Shown here: positions 40,788 through 50,841 of the stretch, in pieces
Layout: the number at the start of each line of letters is the position of its first letter
Position numbering within the stretch: the stretch's first letter is position 1
From: Cydia pomonella
Taxonomy: Eukaryota; Arthropoda; Insecta; Lepidoptera; Tortricidae
Direction of reading: 5' to 3'
Assembly: GCF_033807575.1 (NCBI RefSeq)
Contig: NC_084726.1
Location: forward strand, 13,764,001-13,828,000
Length of the DNA: 64,000 bases
Notes under the pieces: model-generated
Databases searched by the model: none
Seen by the model: the letters and a program-made list of their open reading frames with translations, nothing else
Told to the model about the DNA's origin: nothing
Program-made: the position numbers and the translations under genes

Positions 40788-43178
40788 ATGGATTTCCGCA
40801 AAGTAACGCCTGATTCTATTAATTATTTGAAAACGGCTTGCGTAGCCGAACAGGCACGACTTTACGTTAAACTAACTAAACAACATCGTGCAGCTGTCCA
40901 GAATGTTTGGTTTAACCAACAGTGCAAGCGTTTGAAGGTTGTTCCTAATTACATCCATGTTCGCTGTGGTAGTAATTCTAGGGCTGCTAGGTTGGCTGTT
41001 AATGGGGCTCAGAGAATTTGGTTGAACGAAGAATCTCGCCACTGGTTTTCCGTAAGAGATAATTTGAAATTACATCTTAAGGTGTTATATTCAGAACTTT
41101 CGTTTAAGTTGCATAATCTCGAGTTCGATATACTGGATCAAAAGGCGAGGTACTTTGCTTCTGAACTTGCACACGAGATGTATACCACCCAGCTTAATAA
41201 ATTGCATAGGTTAACAGAGTCAAGTTCTAGTTCATTTTTAAGGAGGAGGGAAATGGAACCAACAACACACCATGATTTCCATCCTCGCGTAAAGAATTTA
41301 ACTAATGTAGACTTTGCTGAGAATGAAATTGGGCTTTTAGGAAAAGGATTAAAATATAATTTCCGGCCAAAAATAACTCAGGGAACTCTAGAGAATTTAG
41401 CAGTGGATTCAGAGGTTGCAATAGTGCGGGGCCGTGGTGATGTAGATACGAAGACCATGGTAGCTAATGTTATTAAGAGTTCTAGTCCAGCACAGGCTGA
41501 GGGTGCTGTTTCTGATGTTTTGGTGCTGAGATCTATACAACAGAAAGTGCAAGACAATGATCTGGTGGTTTCAAAAGTGGACAAAGGCAATTGCATTGTG
41601 ATCATGGGGAAGGGACAATATAATCAGAAAGTATTAGATCTTATTCAAGGTGATGGTTTTTCGAGCTTGCATAGGGACCCAACTCCAGGGTTCCAGAAAG
41701 ATCTCAGACATGCAATAAGAAATTCTATGTTTGTTTTTGAAACCGAGCATCAAAAGAACATGGTTGTGCCTATGAATCCACTAGCTCCTTTTCTTTACGT
41801 ACTTCCAAAAATCCATAAGGATAATATTCCGGTTCGTCCAGTGGTCTCTTACTTGGGTGCTCCAACTTATAATCTAGCTAAGAGGTTGAATTGTATTATT
41901 AGACAGAAGTCTCAGTTCCAGCCGAAATATTGTTTGAAGAATAGCTTGCAGTTAATAGAGAAAATAAAAGATATTAACATACCAGAGAATGCTGTCCTTC
42001 TTTCATTAGATGTAGACAGTTTGTTTACGAATGTGCCATATGGGGATACTTTGGATATTCTTAGGGGTCTTTTTGAAAAGCAACGGTTGCATCCAGGGGA
42101 GGTAGATGAGTTGATAGATCTTACTGCGATTTGTATGAAACAAAATTATTTCAGATTTGGGGGACAGTATTATTTGCAAAGTGATGGTTTGGCTATGGGT
42201 TCTCCGCTGAGTCCTTTAATGGCGGATATTTTTATGGACCATTTTGAGAACCAGCACATTGTAAGCAATAATAATATTTTATATTATTTTAGATACGTAG
42301 ATGATTTGATTATTTGTTGGATGGGGAGCATGGGCCAACTGGATGCTTTTATTGCTGAACTTAATAGTAAGCATCCGAAAATCAAGTTTAAAAAGGAACT
42401 GGAGCAAGACAACTCATTGAATTTTCTGGATTTAACAATTTCAAGAGTGAATAATAGGCATCATTTCCAAATTTACCGTAAGCCTACACATACTGATTCG
42501 GTTATCCCGGCTTCTTCGACGCATCCATGGCAGCATAAGTTGGCTGCTTTTCATTGTTATGTGCATCGGATGTTGACTGTGCCTCTTTCTGATGAACACT
42601 ATCGAGCTGAACTAAATAATATTTATCATTTTGCAGTTTCGAATGGCTATGATAAGTCTGTTGTGGATGGAATCATCAGAAAAAAGCGAAATAGTATAGT
42701 CAACAATATGTTGTATGCTGCACGATCCTCTGAGCCGATTAAGAAATACAAAGCGAGCATAACTTATGTTGGCAAATTGTCAGATGCAATTTACAAAATT
42801 TTAAAAGCTAACGACATTCCTGTGGCTTTTAGGACAAACAACACTTTGCACTCTAAACTTTGCAATGGGAAAGATAAGATCGAGAAGGGAAAAAAATCTG
42901 GAGTTTATAAGCTTACTTGTGATAATTGTAATAAAGTGTATGTGGGGCAAACAGGCCGTAATTTCACTACCAGGTATAAGGAGCATGTTGCGTCATACAG
43001 ACACAACCATCCAGAAAAGTCAAATTTTGCGAAGCACTTGATAGACAGTGGCCATGCTTTACCTGAGAATCATTCTTTTGATATTTTACATGTTTGCGAG
43101 AAAGGATTCCGTTTGAGTGTTCTGGAACAGTTGGAAATAATTAGGTACAACAATAGGGGGATGATTCTTAACGAATAG
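40788..43178 (+). CDS. PLE RT with C-terminal GIY-YIG nuclease, copy 3 (796 codons)
   Basis: This is the most complete copy. It copies RNA into DNA and nicks target DNA to prime insertion. There is a basic N-terminal region; VSKVDKGNCIVIM near 262; RT motif A SLDVDSLFTNVPY near 405; motif B LAMGSPLSPLMAD near 467; catalytic FRYVDDLIICW near 500. GIY-YIG begins with GVYKLTC near 704 and VYVGQTGRNFTTRYKEH near 716, with CxxC (LTCDNCN) just before, as in canonical PLEs. A CAG-to-TAG change at 43176-43178 removes the last 56 residues seen in copy 2. Two substitutions (R to L, G to V) fall in the conserved APFLYGLPKIH block, so activity is doubtful. Confidence 0.93.
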   Translation: MDFRKVTPDSINYLKTACVAEQARLYVKLTKQHRAAVQNVWFNQQCKRLKVVPNYIHVRCGSNSRAARLAVNGAQRIWLNEESRHWFSVRDNLKLHLKVLYSELSFKLHNLEFDILDQKARYFASELAHEMYTTQLNKLHRLTESSSSSFLRRREMEPTTHHDFHPRVKNLTNVDFAENEIGLLGKGLKYNFRPKITQGTLENLAVDSEVAIVRGRGDVDTKTMVANVIKSSSPAQAEGAVSDVLVLRSIQQKVQDNDLVVSKVDKGNCIVIMGKGQYNQKVLDLIQGDGFSSLHRDPTPGFQKDLRHAIRNSMFVFETEHQKNMVVPMNPLAPFLYVLPKIHKDNIPVRPVVSYLGAPTYNLAKRLNCIIRQKSQFQPKYCLKNSLQLIEKIKDINIPENAVLLSLDVDSLFTNVPYGDTLDILRGLFEKQRLHPGEVDELIDLTAICMKQNYFRFGGQYYLQSDGLAMGSPLSPLMADIFMDHFENQHIVSNNNILYYFRYVDDLIICWMGSMGQLDAFIAELNSKHPKIKFKKELEQDNSLNFLDLTISRVNNRHHFQIYRKPTHTDSVIPASSTHPWQHKLAAFHCYVHRMLTVPLSDEHYRAELNNIYHFAVSNGYDKSVVDGIIRKKRNSIVNNMLYAARSSEPIKKYKASITYVGKLSDAIYKILKANDIPVAFRTNNTLHSKLCNGKDKIEKGKKSGVYKLTCDNCNKVYVGQTGRNFTTRYKEHVASYRHNHPEKSNFAKHLIDSGHALPENHSFDILHVCEKGFRLSVLEQLEIIRYNNRGMILNE

Positions 43179-43326
43179 TTGAATGTTGCGTCATCGCCGT
43201 TATTACGAATTTTTCCATCTCACTCACACTTGCACAGCAGGGGGACTGGTCAAGGTATAAATATGGCCGACCGTTCTAGACAGCTCAGTCAGTTGTCGGG
43301 TGTCATACCGTCAACATCTCTAGCAT

Positions 43327-43367
43327 CTCCTGAGGATGCCTCGTAGAGAGGCGAAACACGTGTCGAG
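43327..43367 (+). ncRNA. Hammerhead-ribozyme-like motif, PLE copy 3
   Basis: Identical in core and stems to 40570-40610. Here it lies downstream of the premature stop, in the former C-terminal codons. Confidence 0.65.
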
Positions 43368-43541
43368 TTTTGTACTTTTGGTGGTGGGTTGTTATATTTA
43401 TTTGCGTATTTATTTTTGCGGTGGGAGGGTGGGAACATTAATTGCATGTAGAAATACGCAAGTAAGTATAACGGGTTAGCACTGATTGACTAACACGTTA
43501 TTTTCTCCCGGATTAGCAAAGTAATATTACTTGTTTTAATT

Positions 43542-43640
43542 TATATTGCACAAATTACACAAAATATATACAACAATGTGCAAATGGCGGGCTTAATGCC
43601 AAATAGTACAGAGAGAGAAAACAAAATCAATGAATTAAAA
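43542..43640 (-). repeat. PLE right target duplication and interrupted retroelement tail
   Basis: 43542-43555 (tatattgcacaaat) is the right duplication. It continues into 'tgtgcaaatggcgggcttaa' and 'tgccaaatag', the same tail as at 25979. Its other half is 35645-35688. Confidence 0.75.
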
Positions 43641-44520
43641 AAAACGCAAGCTGATATACTTATAAACTACATATATTACATAAAAACAAACATACATACT
43701 AAAAATCAGAAATACAGTAAACACTTATATATATATATACAAGTATAAGAGTATAAGATAAGATAAGATAATAATTTATTTGATAAAACACGAGTTGATT
43801 GTTAATATACAAATTTAGTTCTTAAATACAATTGTGAAAATTACATATTTAAATGAGTTTTCCAACCATGCCTGATACGGTTCTTATACGTAGAAGGGTA
43901 TCTCATATTAAAGTGGTATCATATTATATTTTCTTAAATGTGCCACTACATATTTGGTTAACATGTGTTTAATGATAAGTACGTGGGAGACGAAGGATAT
44001 CACTTTAGACGAAATTGTAGTCTTAATGAAATCTTTAAGCATACAAATTTCAGGTTTTAGAATATTTTAATATTAGTATGTTATATACAATGCATTATGC
44101 TTGTCTAAGTGACAGAAATAAAATATTGTAAGAAATCTAAAGTCTATTTACCGAAGATGTGTTACTTTACCTATAAGATTTTTTTTGTATCGATATGTAA
44201 ATAAAGACGGAAAATTACTAGGCTTTCGAAGTTAACTTGAAAGTTTTTTATTGTATAACTATAAGAATCAGGTTACATTGCAGGTCGCATATACAATAAC
44301 ACATTTAGTTACACTGAGACATTACCTTTTTAGGTGTACATAGTTAACGCTTTTTAGTGAAAGCATTTGTTTTAACCTTTTGTGTAAAAATTGTGTCTTT
44401 TTCTTTGGGAAATAAATAAATCTAATCTAATCATACATTTGCAATATATACCCCAATGCATCATATAAGCGTTTATTTCAAAGTGGTTTACTAACCATGT
44501 CTAAGACCCTACATTATGGT
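43641..44520. other. AT-rich, short microsatellites, no gene
   Basis: It contains (TA)n at about 43727-43740 and (GATAA)n at 43755-43770 (agataagataagataata). No gene. Confidence 0.5.
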
Positions 44521-44521
44521 C

Positions 44522-44778
44522 CAGGGCTCGGCGAACTTTTTAGAAAAATGCCGAACGCAACTAAAAGCACCAATAATGCGTAACTCAAAAAGCCACAAGT
44601 GTTGTTTTCAGTCTAAGAACTCTCAATTGTTCATTTTTTGTGTGGATTACAGAGACACAATTGTACCATTAAAGAGACGCAATTGTACCATTAAAGAGCC
44701 GCAATTGTACCATTAAAGAGCCGCAATTGTACCATTAAAGAGCCGCATGCAACTCGCGGCCCGGGTTGCCGACCCCTG
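44522..44778. mobile_element. hAT-like element containing a 22-bp tandem repeat
   Basis: The ends CAGGGCTCGGCGAAC and (reverse complement) CAGGGGTCGGCAACC are hAT-type. No matching 8-bp duplication was found. Internally 'gcaattgtaccattaaagag' with a 22-bp period occurs about four times (44645-44745). Non-coding. Confidence 0.6.
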
Positions 44779-46005
44779 CTACGAAGTAACAACGTAAGAA
44801 ATTACGATCCGTTTTGAAAGTCGGTTAAAATCGAGCAGACTAGATTGTAATCAAACTAAATTTCATGAAGTTACTAAGGTTAAGAACAGCCATAGATACT
44901 CATTAAGTGAAATCCACTTTACTTTAATGATTATGTTTATCCCACAAACTGATGTTATCTACCTTTATGGACCTTTTTACTTGAAACCTCGTGAATCTCT
45001 GTTATAAAGCTTCTTTTAGTTGCGTTTTTGGGAGACAAAATGTAATCAAATGAAAGCTGATTTTGCGAAGGTAAAATTTTGTTTTGTACAAAATGCTTTT
45101 TAGGGTTCCGGAGTCAACTAGGAACCCTTATAGTTTCGCCATGTCCGTTTGTCTATCTGTCTCTCTGTTTTTGAGTTATCGCAAAGTTTCCCCTTCATAG
45201 TAAAAAGACGTACATCCACAGTTAAACGTTATTACGACATTAAATGGGTTGTTAAAGTTATTTGGCATTATTCATATAAACAACAGTTTGCTAAAATATG
45301 TGTTTTATACTGTAACTTTAGGGACGAAATCAAGATTCTAACCACGTCTGGTAGCATCATCTATATCTCAATTTAATTTTCCAAACAGATCACGCAATAA
45401 GGAACATGTATAATTTCTTATAAAACAAGTCAATCAATTCTACTTTCCGTGTTTTTATTTCTAGTAAACCACAAGTATCTATTTTACCACAGAAATTTCA
45501 AACTTTCGTAAATATATCTGGCAAATACAAAACATTTGAGCAAGTAAAAATATATTAAATTTAGCTTCTGCTTGGAACGATGATGATGATGATTAATAAA
45601 GACTGCTCTGGGATCCCCTTTTTTCTGGGAAACTCAATCTATCTCCTACCAAGTTTCATCCAAATCGGTTCAGGGGTTTAGGACTGAAGAAGTCACAGAC
45701 AGAGAGACAGTTACTTTGGCGTTTATAATTGGTAGGTGTCTGTCTGTCCATCTGTCACCAAGCTGTATCTCATGAACCGTGATAGCTAGACAGTGGAAAT
45801 TTTCACAGATGATGTATTTCTGTTCCCGCTATAACAAGCAATACTAAACAGAACGGAACCTTCGGTGGGCTAGTCCGACTCGCACTTTCCCGGGTTTTTG
45901 TTTATTTGCGCAATTAAGTTGTAATAAGTAAAATAATACCTATTAGTAGGAATTGTTCGTTTTGGAACTCTAATATCGTACAAATAAGTATTCACAATGG
46001 TGTAA
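44779..46005. other. Dispersed repeat pieces, no gene
   Basis: 'tttttagggttccggagtca' (45098) and a segment about 45600-45890 ('accaagtttcatccaaatcg', 'cacagacagagagacagtta', 'gctagtccgactcgcacttt') have the look of dispersed repeats. No coding frame was recognised. Confidence 0.45.
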
Positions 46006-46009
46006 AAAG

Positions 46010-46318
46010 CGGTGGTGGCCGAGTGGATATGACGTCCGACTTTCAATCCGGAGGTCGCGGGTTCAAATCCTGGCTCGTACCAATGAGTTTTTCGGAACTT
46101 ATGTACGAAATATCATTTGATATTTACCACTAGCTTTTCGGTGAAGGAAAACATCGTGAGGAAACCTGCATACATCTGCGAAGAAATTCAAAGGTGTATG
46201 TGAAGTCCCCAATCCGCATTGGGCTAGCGTGGGGACTATAGCCCGAGCCCTCTCGCACATGAGAGGAGGCCTGTACCCAGCAGTGGGACGTATATAGGCT
46301 GAATTAATATTATTATAA
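46010..46318 (+). mobile_element. SINE family A, near full length
   Basis: A box TGGCCGAGTGG, B box GGTTCAAATCC. Body and 'cccagcagtgggacgtata' end are nearly identical to 1005-1319. Confidence 0.85.
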
Positions 46319-46390
46319 TGTTGTCTGAGCAATGCAGACTTCCTGTGCGGTCACAGTAATAATATAGCCAAACGGCCTTACTGAGTAAAA

Positions 46391-47970
46391 GTATTTTTTT
46401 TTTTTTTTTTTTTTTTTTTATAACGATAGGCAAGCGTTTGACCACGATCTCACCTGATGGTAAGTGATGATGCGGTCTACGGTGGAGCACGCTTACCTAT
46501 GAGATACCTATTTACCCTAGCCTTGAAGAGACCCAGATTGTACTCATGCGGAAACACAGACTCGGGCAGGGCATTCCACTCCTTGGCAGTTCGCATAAGA
46601 AATGTTGAAGCAAAACGCTTCGTGCGTATTTGTGGAATACCTACCATGAAGCGATGCCGGAGTGCCGATTGTCTGGTAGTCCGATGGTGAAATGGGGACG
46701 GAGGAATAAGGTTGTGCAGTTCCTCGGCACACTCTCCGAAATGTATCCTGTAAAAGATCGTTAGGCTGGCAACCTTGCGACGATGCTCTAGACTTTGGAG
46801 TCGAGCATTCGTCAGATCGTCATCATTAATGATTCTCTTGGCCCTCCTCTCAACTGACTCGAGCGCCTCAAGCTGGTATTTTGCTGAACCATCCCACAGA
46901 TGCGAACAGTATTCCACACACGATCGCACTTGTGCTAGGTAAAGGTCGAGCAGTTGCCTAGGTGTAAAATACTGCCTCACCTTGTTGAGGATGCCCAGCT
47001 TTTTTGCTGCTAACTGTGCTTTCGACTCGATGTGCGGGCCGAAGTTGAGTTTCGAAGTCAGCGAGATTCCGAGAAGCTCAAGATGGTCGGTTATCGGAAG
47101 GGATACATTTCGGAAAGTAGGAGTCAGATGGAATGGACTCCGTTTGGCGGAGATAAGACACGCCTGGGTCTTACTAGCATTGAACGAGACCAAATTGGCT
47201 TCACCCCAATCAGAGACTGCCTTTAGTGACACGTTCATGCGTTCGACCATTGCCTCCCTGAGCGACTGTATTTGGACTCCACTAGCTCGTGAATTGGGTA
47301 TGTAGCTTTCAACAACCGTAGTGTCATCTGCATATCCGAACGTACCTGGTTTCAGCAGGTCGTTTATGTGGAGCAGGAAAAGGGTCGCTGAAAGCACGGA
47401 CCCCTGAGGGACTCCGGCATTGATTGCCAATTGATCGGACGAGCAGCCATTAATGACCACACGAATCGATCGATCCCTCAGAAAGTCTGATACCCAGTCA
47501 CAAAAACTAGGGGGAAAACCGAAGGACGGTAGCTTGCTAATAAGGCCCTCGTGCCAGACCCTGTCAAAAGCCTTCGATATATCTAGAGAGACGGCTAAAG
47601 CCTCTCCATTCTTTTCGATGGCCTCACTCCAGATGTGGGTGGCATACGCTAGAAGATCTCCAGTAGACCGGCCTCGGCGGAACCCGTACTGCCGGTCACT
47701 GAGCAGGTCGTTCGCTTCTAGGTATGCCAGGAGTCGGTTATTCAGTACACGTTCCATACTCTTACAGAGTATGGAAGTGACCGAAATCGGTCTATAGTTG
47801 GCAGGGTCAGCCCGGCTACCTTTTTTCGGTACTGGTTGCACATTAGCAAGCTTCCAAGATTTCGGAACCTGACCGGTAGTCATAGAGAGGCGGAAGAGGC
47901 GCGTCAATATGGGACATAGCTCAGGAGCACAGGTTTTAAGAACTATGGCTGAAATACCGTCAGGACCACT
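46391..47970 (-). mobile_element. Jockey-like non-LTR retrotransposon, 5'-truncated with poly(A)
   Basis: A poly(T) run of about 28 at 46391-46418 on the plus strand is the poly(A) tail. A short 3' UTR and the RT coding region follow on the minus strand up to about 47970, where homology stops inside the RT. Truncation at the 5' end is the usual outcome of target-primed insertion. The long tail suggests a fairly recent insertion. Confidence 0.85.
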
Positions 47971-48048
47971 TATAGACCAGTATATTGGGAATGGCTTCCA
48001 AAATATGATAAAATCCCAGAACATATAAAAACTCAGAACATAAACCAA
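46477..48048 (-). CDS. Jockey-like RT, N-terminally truncated ORF
   Basis: Genuine RT starts at about SGPDGISAIVL; the preceding about 27 residues come from flanking DNA. It has NYRPISVTSIL, motif A SLDISKAFDRVWHE (about residue 153), motif B AGVPQGSVLSATLF (about 208), catalytic YADD (about 238) and the C-terminal CVEYCSHLWDG, LMRTAKEWNALPESVFP typical of Jockey elements. The upstream endonuclease and ORF1 are missing. The frame from about 47970 to the stop at 46477 is uninterrupted. Confidence 0.88.
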   Translation of the reverse strand: MVYVLSFYMFWDFIIFWKPFPIYWSISGPDGISAIVLKTCAPELCPILTRLFRLSMTTGQVPKSWKLANVQPVPKKGSRADPANYRPISVTSILCKSMERVLNNRLLAYLEANDLLSDRQYGFRRGRSTGDLLAYATHIWSEAIEKNGEALAVSLDISKAFDRVWHEGLISKLPSFGFPPSFCDWVSDFLRDRSIRVVINGCSSDQLAINAGVPQGSVLSATLFLLHINDLLKPGTFGYADDTTVVESYIPNSRASGVQIQSLREAMVERMNVSLKAVSDWGEANLVSFNASKTQACLISAKRSPFHLTPTFRNVSLPITDHLELLGISLTSKLNFGPHIESKAQLAAKKLGILNKVRQYFTPRQLLDLYLAQVRSCVEYCSHLWDGSAKYQLEALESVERRAKRIINDDDLTNARLQSLEHRRKVASLTIFYRIHFGECAEELHNLIPPSPFHHRTTRQSALRHRFMVGIPQIRTKRFASTFLMRTAKEWNALPESVFPHEYNLGLFKARVNRYLIGKRAPP

Positions 48049-48081
48049 CTAAAGAAGCAACTAAAAACTTTTCAAATATAA
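47983..48081 (+). pseudogene. Non-LTR RT C-terminal tail fragment
   Basis: The frame reads YWEWLPKYDKIPEHIKTQN, then LKKQLKTFQI and stop. This resembles the closing residues of CR1/Jockey-type RTs (compare YNKLPKDIKE in the element at 53027). It abuts the opposite-strand Jockey copy, suggesting the latter landed inside an older element. Confidence 0.5.
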
Positions 48082-48166
48082 ATTAACACATTTATTCAGC
48101 AAATACAATACAGATTATAACAGTAGAAATTAAATAGTCGTCCGAAGATCAGCGCTGACCTGCAGC

Positions 48167-48624
48167 CAGTGTTGTCACATCTACCAACTTTTTGGTAGAT
48201 CTACCTTCTTTGCCTGCGTTCTACCTATCTACCTCCCTCGGCCTGAAATCTACCTATTTTTCAAAATGGTACAATTGTAACCAATTCTCAATACATGTGA
48301 CGGAATTACTTATATTCTACCGAATATAGATTCGATTTAATGAAAACTTGCCAAAGAAACAGATTATACAAACAGGTTCATTACCAACAAACAATGGAAA
48401 TCCTAACTTTTGTTTCAATTTCTTTAACAAACACGTGTACTAACATCACAATAATATTAAAAACAAATAAATATTTTGAGACATTTAATACACATTTTTA
48501 ATCATAAACATGTACTTGCTATTGAGTGGTAGATCTACCTATTTTTCATTTTAAACTCCACCCATTTCTACCTATTTTTGCACCCTGTTCTACCACTTCG
48601 CCAAAATTGTATGTGACAACACTG
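48167..48624. mobile_element. Non-autonomous hAT-like element with 8-bp TSD
   Basis: The ends have a 14-bp perfect TIR (CAGTGTTGTCACAT). The exact 8-bp duplication CCTGCAGC lies at 48159-48166 and 48625-48632. Internally 'tctacctatttttca' words recur. No transposase is encoded. The surrounding sequence is another repeat. Confidence 0.88.
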
Positions 48625-48632
48625 CCTGCAGC

Positions 48633-49255
48633 TGAGGCGAGCCCATTTCGTGGTAAACTATTTGAATATGTTTAAATCTTTTTTTTTGTAATATATATGT
48701 ATACTTCTGTATGTAAATTAAGTTTTACCAAGAATAAATGATTTATGATTATGATTATGAAATAATAATATAAAGTAAATATCTGGTACAACATCTGTCA
48801 GTCGGAGTGTGGAAGGGCGGCACCATCACCGAAACCAAATAATTTCGCTGCTAAAAAACTTTTCTAATTAGTAAAACATATTACTCCATTAATGAAGTTT
48901 TCATTGACATTTAAATCTAATTGTAAACTATTTATTTCTATATTATTTGAATTGTGTTGAATTATAAGTTGTTTCTTGAATTTATCTTTAGATTTTCTCT
49001 TATTTTAATTGTATTTATTAATTTATTTATTTTGTCCAAATTAGTAATAATTTAATCATCTGTTATAACAAAATTTAATTAGTTTTAAGTTAGTTAAGGA
49101 ACAAATTTGTACGCCCATAGGCAAAACACAGAGTTGCTATTTGTATATTAAGACCCTTTGTATTGTATCACCTGTGTTATACAAATAAATGTTATTCTAT
49201 TGTATTTTGTTGTTATATTGTATTCAAAATTAAACTGTCGTGAGACATACTTACA
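48633..49255. other. AT-rich, retroelement tail, no gene
   Basis: 48633-48760 continues a tail interrupted by the hAT element ('gtggtaaactatttgaatat', 'ttaccaagaataaatgattt'). The rest is AT-rich. Confidence 0.45.
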
Positions 49256-49351
49256 TTAAACTAATTTTACGGTTTACACTCACGCGTTTTTAGACACTCG
49301 CGCGATTCGTAGACTAAAAACACGTGAGTGTAAACCGTAAAATTAGTTTAA
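49256..49351. mobile_element. MITE family 2, palindromic derivative
   Basis: Arms of about 37 bp (taaactaattttacggttta, then cactcacgcgtttttag) surround a 20-bp centre. The arms match the left TIR of the copy at 16936. A deletion has left two inverted left ends. Confidence 0.75.
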
Positions 49352-49868
49352 CGAATAAGTATGTTACATTTTTACATGAATATGGTATATCGTACGTATT
49401 TGATGGACAAACATAGTTCCTAATTTCTCTGAATGTCGTGAAAATATTTTACTACTCATATTCCGTTGGTCAATTCCTCATTTGGTCAAGATTGCATATC
49501 GTTTTATTCATCTGTAACGTGGACATTTTATTACGCTCCTATAGTAATTGCGATAAAACGTGTTATTTCCGTTGAAATAGTATGGTTCTTACGACATTTT
49601 GTAGTCGGAAAGCTGAACAAAGTAGTTTTATATGACGTTAAGACGAAAGTGAACGTCCCGCTTCATATCGCCTTTCCATACACACGTGGTCGCCATTTAT
49701 TTGAAACAATTTGACGAATATCAACCACAGCTATGCCCTTTCGTTTGAATTTCATAGATTTTTTTTACAATTTGTTTAAAAGCAGTTAAAAATTTGTAAG
49801 GAATTTGTTTTTCGCTCTATTTTTTTTTCTTAAATCAAATAAAAAAGTTAAGAGAGAAATGGGCACTG
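49352..49868. other. No gene recognised
   Basis: An 82-codon incidental frame only. It may be unique host DNA. Confidence 0.4.
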
Positions 49869-49869
49869 T

Positions 49870-50160
49870 GAATGTCATCTCGCTTTATGTGGTAGGGCAC
49901 AGCGCAGCGGATGTCATTCCAGATCTATGCATAGCCCAACTGGGAAAGTACCTCCACCTTACAGAAAACCGCAGCCAAATCACACTAGACCCTACTCATA
50001 GTGTTGTGTTCCTGCAGAGCTCAACGAGGGTGTGGAGTGTTAGGGTTGACAACGCGCATGTAACTCCCCTGGAATTGCAGGCGTCTATAGGCTACGGAAA
50101 CTGCTCAGCATCAGGTGGGCCGTATGCTTGGTTGTCACCGACGTAGTATAGAAAAAAGGA
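49870..50160 (+). repeat. Retroelement 3' end repeat
   Basis: It contains 'tcattccagatctatgcata', 'gcccaactgggaaagtacct', 'ctcaacgagggtgtggagtg' and 'gccgtatgcttggttgtcac', ending in an A-rich run. Partial copies occur at 3938, 22255 and 24365. Confidence 0.6.
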
Positions 50161-50294
50161 ACTAGGTTTGTATTTGTGTGGACTAGCGGCCGTCCCCTTT
50201 TGTGTTAACAATGTATAGTTATTTATGGCGTGTAAAGCAACAGTGTAGACAGCGGACGCAATGTGAGCATAAAGTCAAGTTACGACTGTTAATT

Positions 50295-50513
50295 CTAGAG
50301 TAGGCATGGATGGTCGGGCAACACTGTCTTGACTTGGTGACAAAGAAGATAAAATATGGGTGTATGAAATTTTCAAGCAAAGCCGAGGTCCAAGCTGAGG
50401 TGGATGCCTATTTTAAAGGTCTCGAAGAATGCTTCTTCAAAAGTGGTGTAATGGCTCTGGAATCCAGATGGAACAAGTGCATTCAACTCGACGGGGACTA
50501 TGTAGAAAAATAA
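50295..50513 (+). pseudogene. Mariner transposase C-terminal fragment
   Basis: The frame reads KFSSKAEVQAEVDAYFKGLE, then GVMALESRWNKCIQLDGDYV, EK and stop. This is the characteristic end of mariner-family transposases (YF...G...L..RW.KCI...GDYVEK). The catalytic D,D34D part is absent. A perfect 17-bp hairpin follows the stop codon. Confidence 0.75.
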
Positions 50514-50526
50514 AAATAAATTAAAA

Positions 50527-50567
50527 AACCTCTGTTTTGTCTTTAATATTAAGACAAAACAGAGGTT
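50527..50567. repeat. Perfect hairpin after the mariner fragment
   Basis: Arms aacctctgttttgtctt and its exact complement enclose a 7-base loop (taatatt). It could be a transposon end inverted on itself, or a transcribed hairpin. Confidence 0.7.
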
Positions 50568-50841
50568 CTACGCCATCTATGGGCAAATTGGCTAAATAAT
50601 TAGCGCAACTTGTATACATACAGTTGTTGGTTTTTCAGGGATAATGATTTTTTTCGTGCGCGCGTGCAGTACGGTGCAGACGTGTTGTTAAATAATTTTA
50701 AAATACATCAAACATACGGTTGTTTTACAGTGAACTATATTTCAACTGCTTTAAGACTCATATCCAAGTGATCAACAAAGTATTCCTTATCTCGCCCGCG
50801 CTCAAACTGGACCTCGGCCCCTCAAGCGCCAAGGAGCTGCA

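Larger units (their letters stand above)
35689..43541. mobile_element. Penelope-like element, compound insertion of three copies
   Basis: Copy 1 (35689-37985) is inverted and lacks its first about 170 codons. Copies 2 (38002-40770) and 3 (about 40771-43541) are in tandem on the plus strand with a 2,756-bp period. Copies 1 and 2 meet head to head across a 17-bp linker. Neighbouring copies share a pseudo-LTR carrying a hammerhead-like motif. The outer end of copy 1 runs about 45 bp further than that of copy 3, a tail asymmetry known for Penelope elements. One 14-bp target duplication surrounds the whole. The copies differ by only a handful of visible substitutions and single-base indels. Confidence 0.93.

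Noticed and set aside
46982..47797. Plus-strand frames of 64-114 codons in the Jockey region
   Set aside because: They are antisense to the RT ORF, which has all the conserved motifs.
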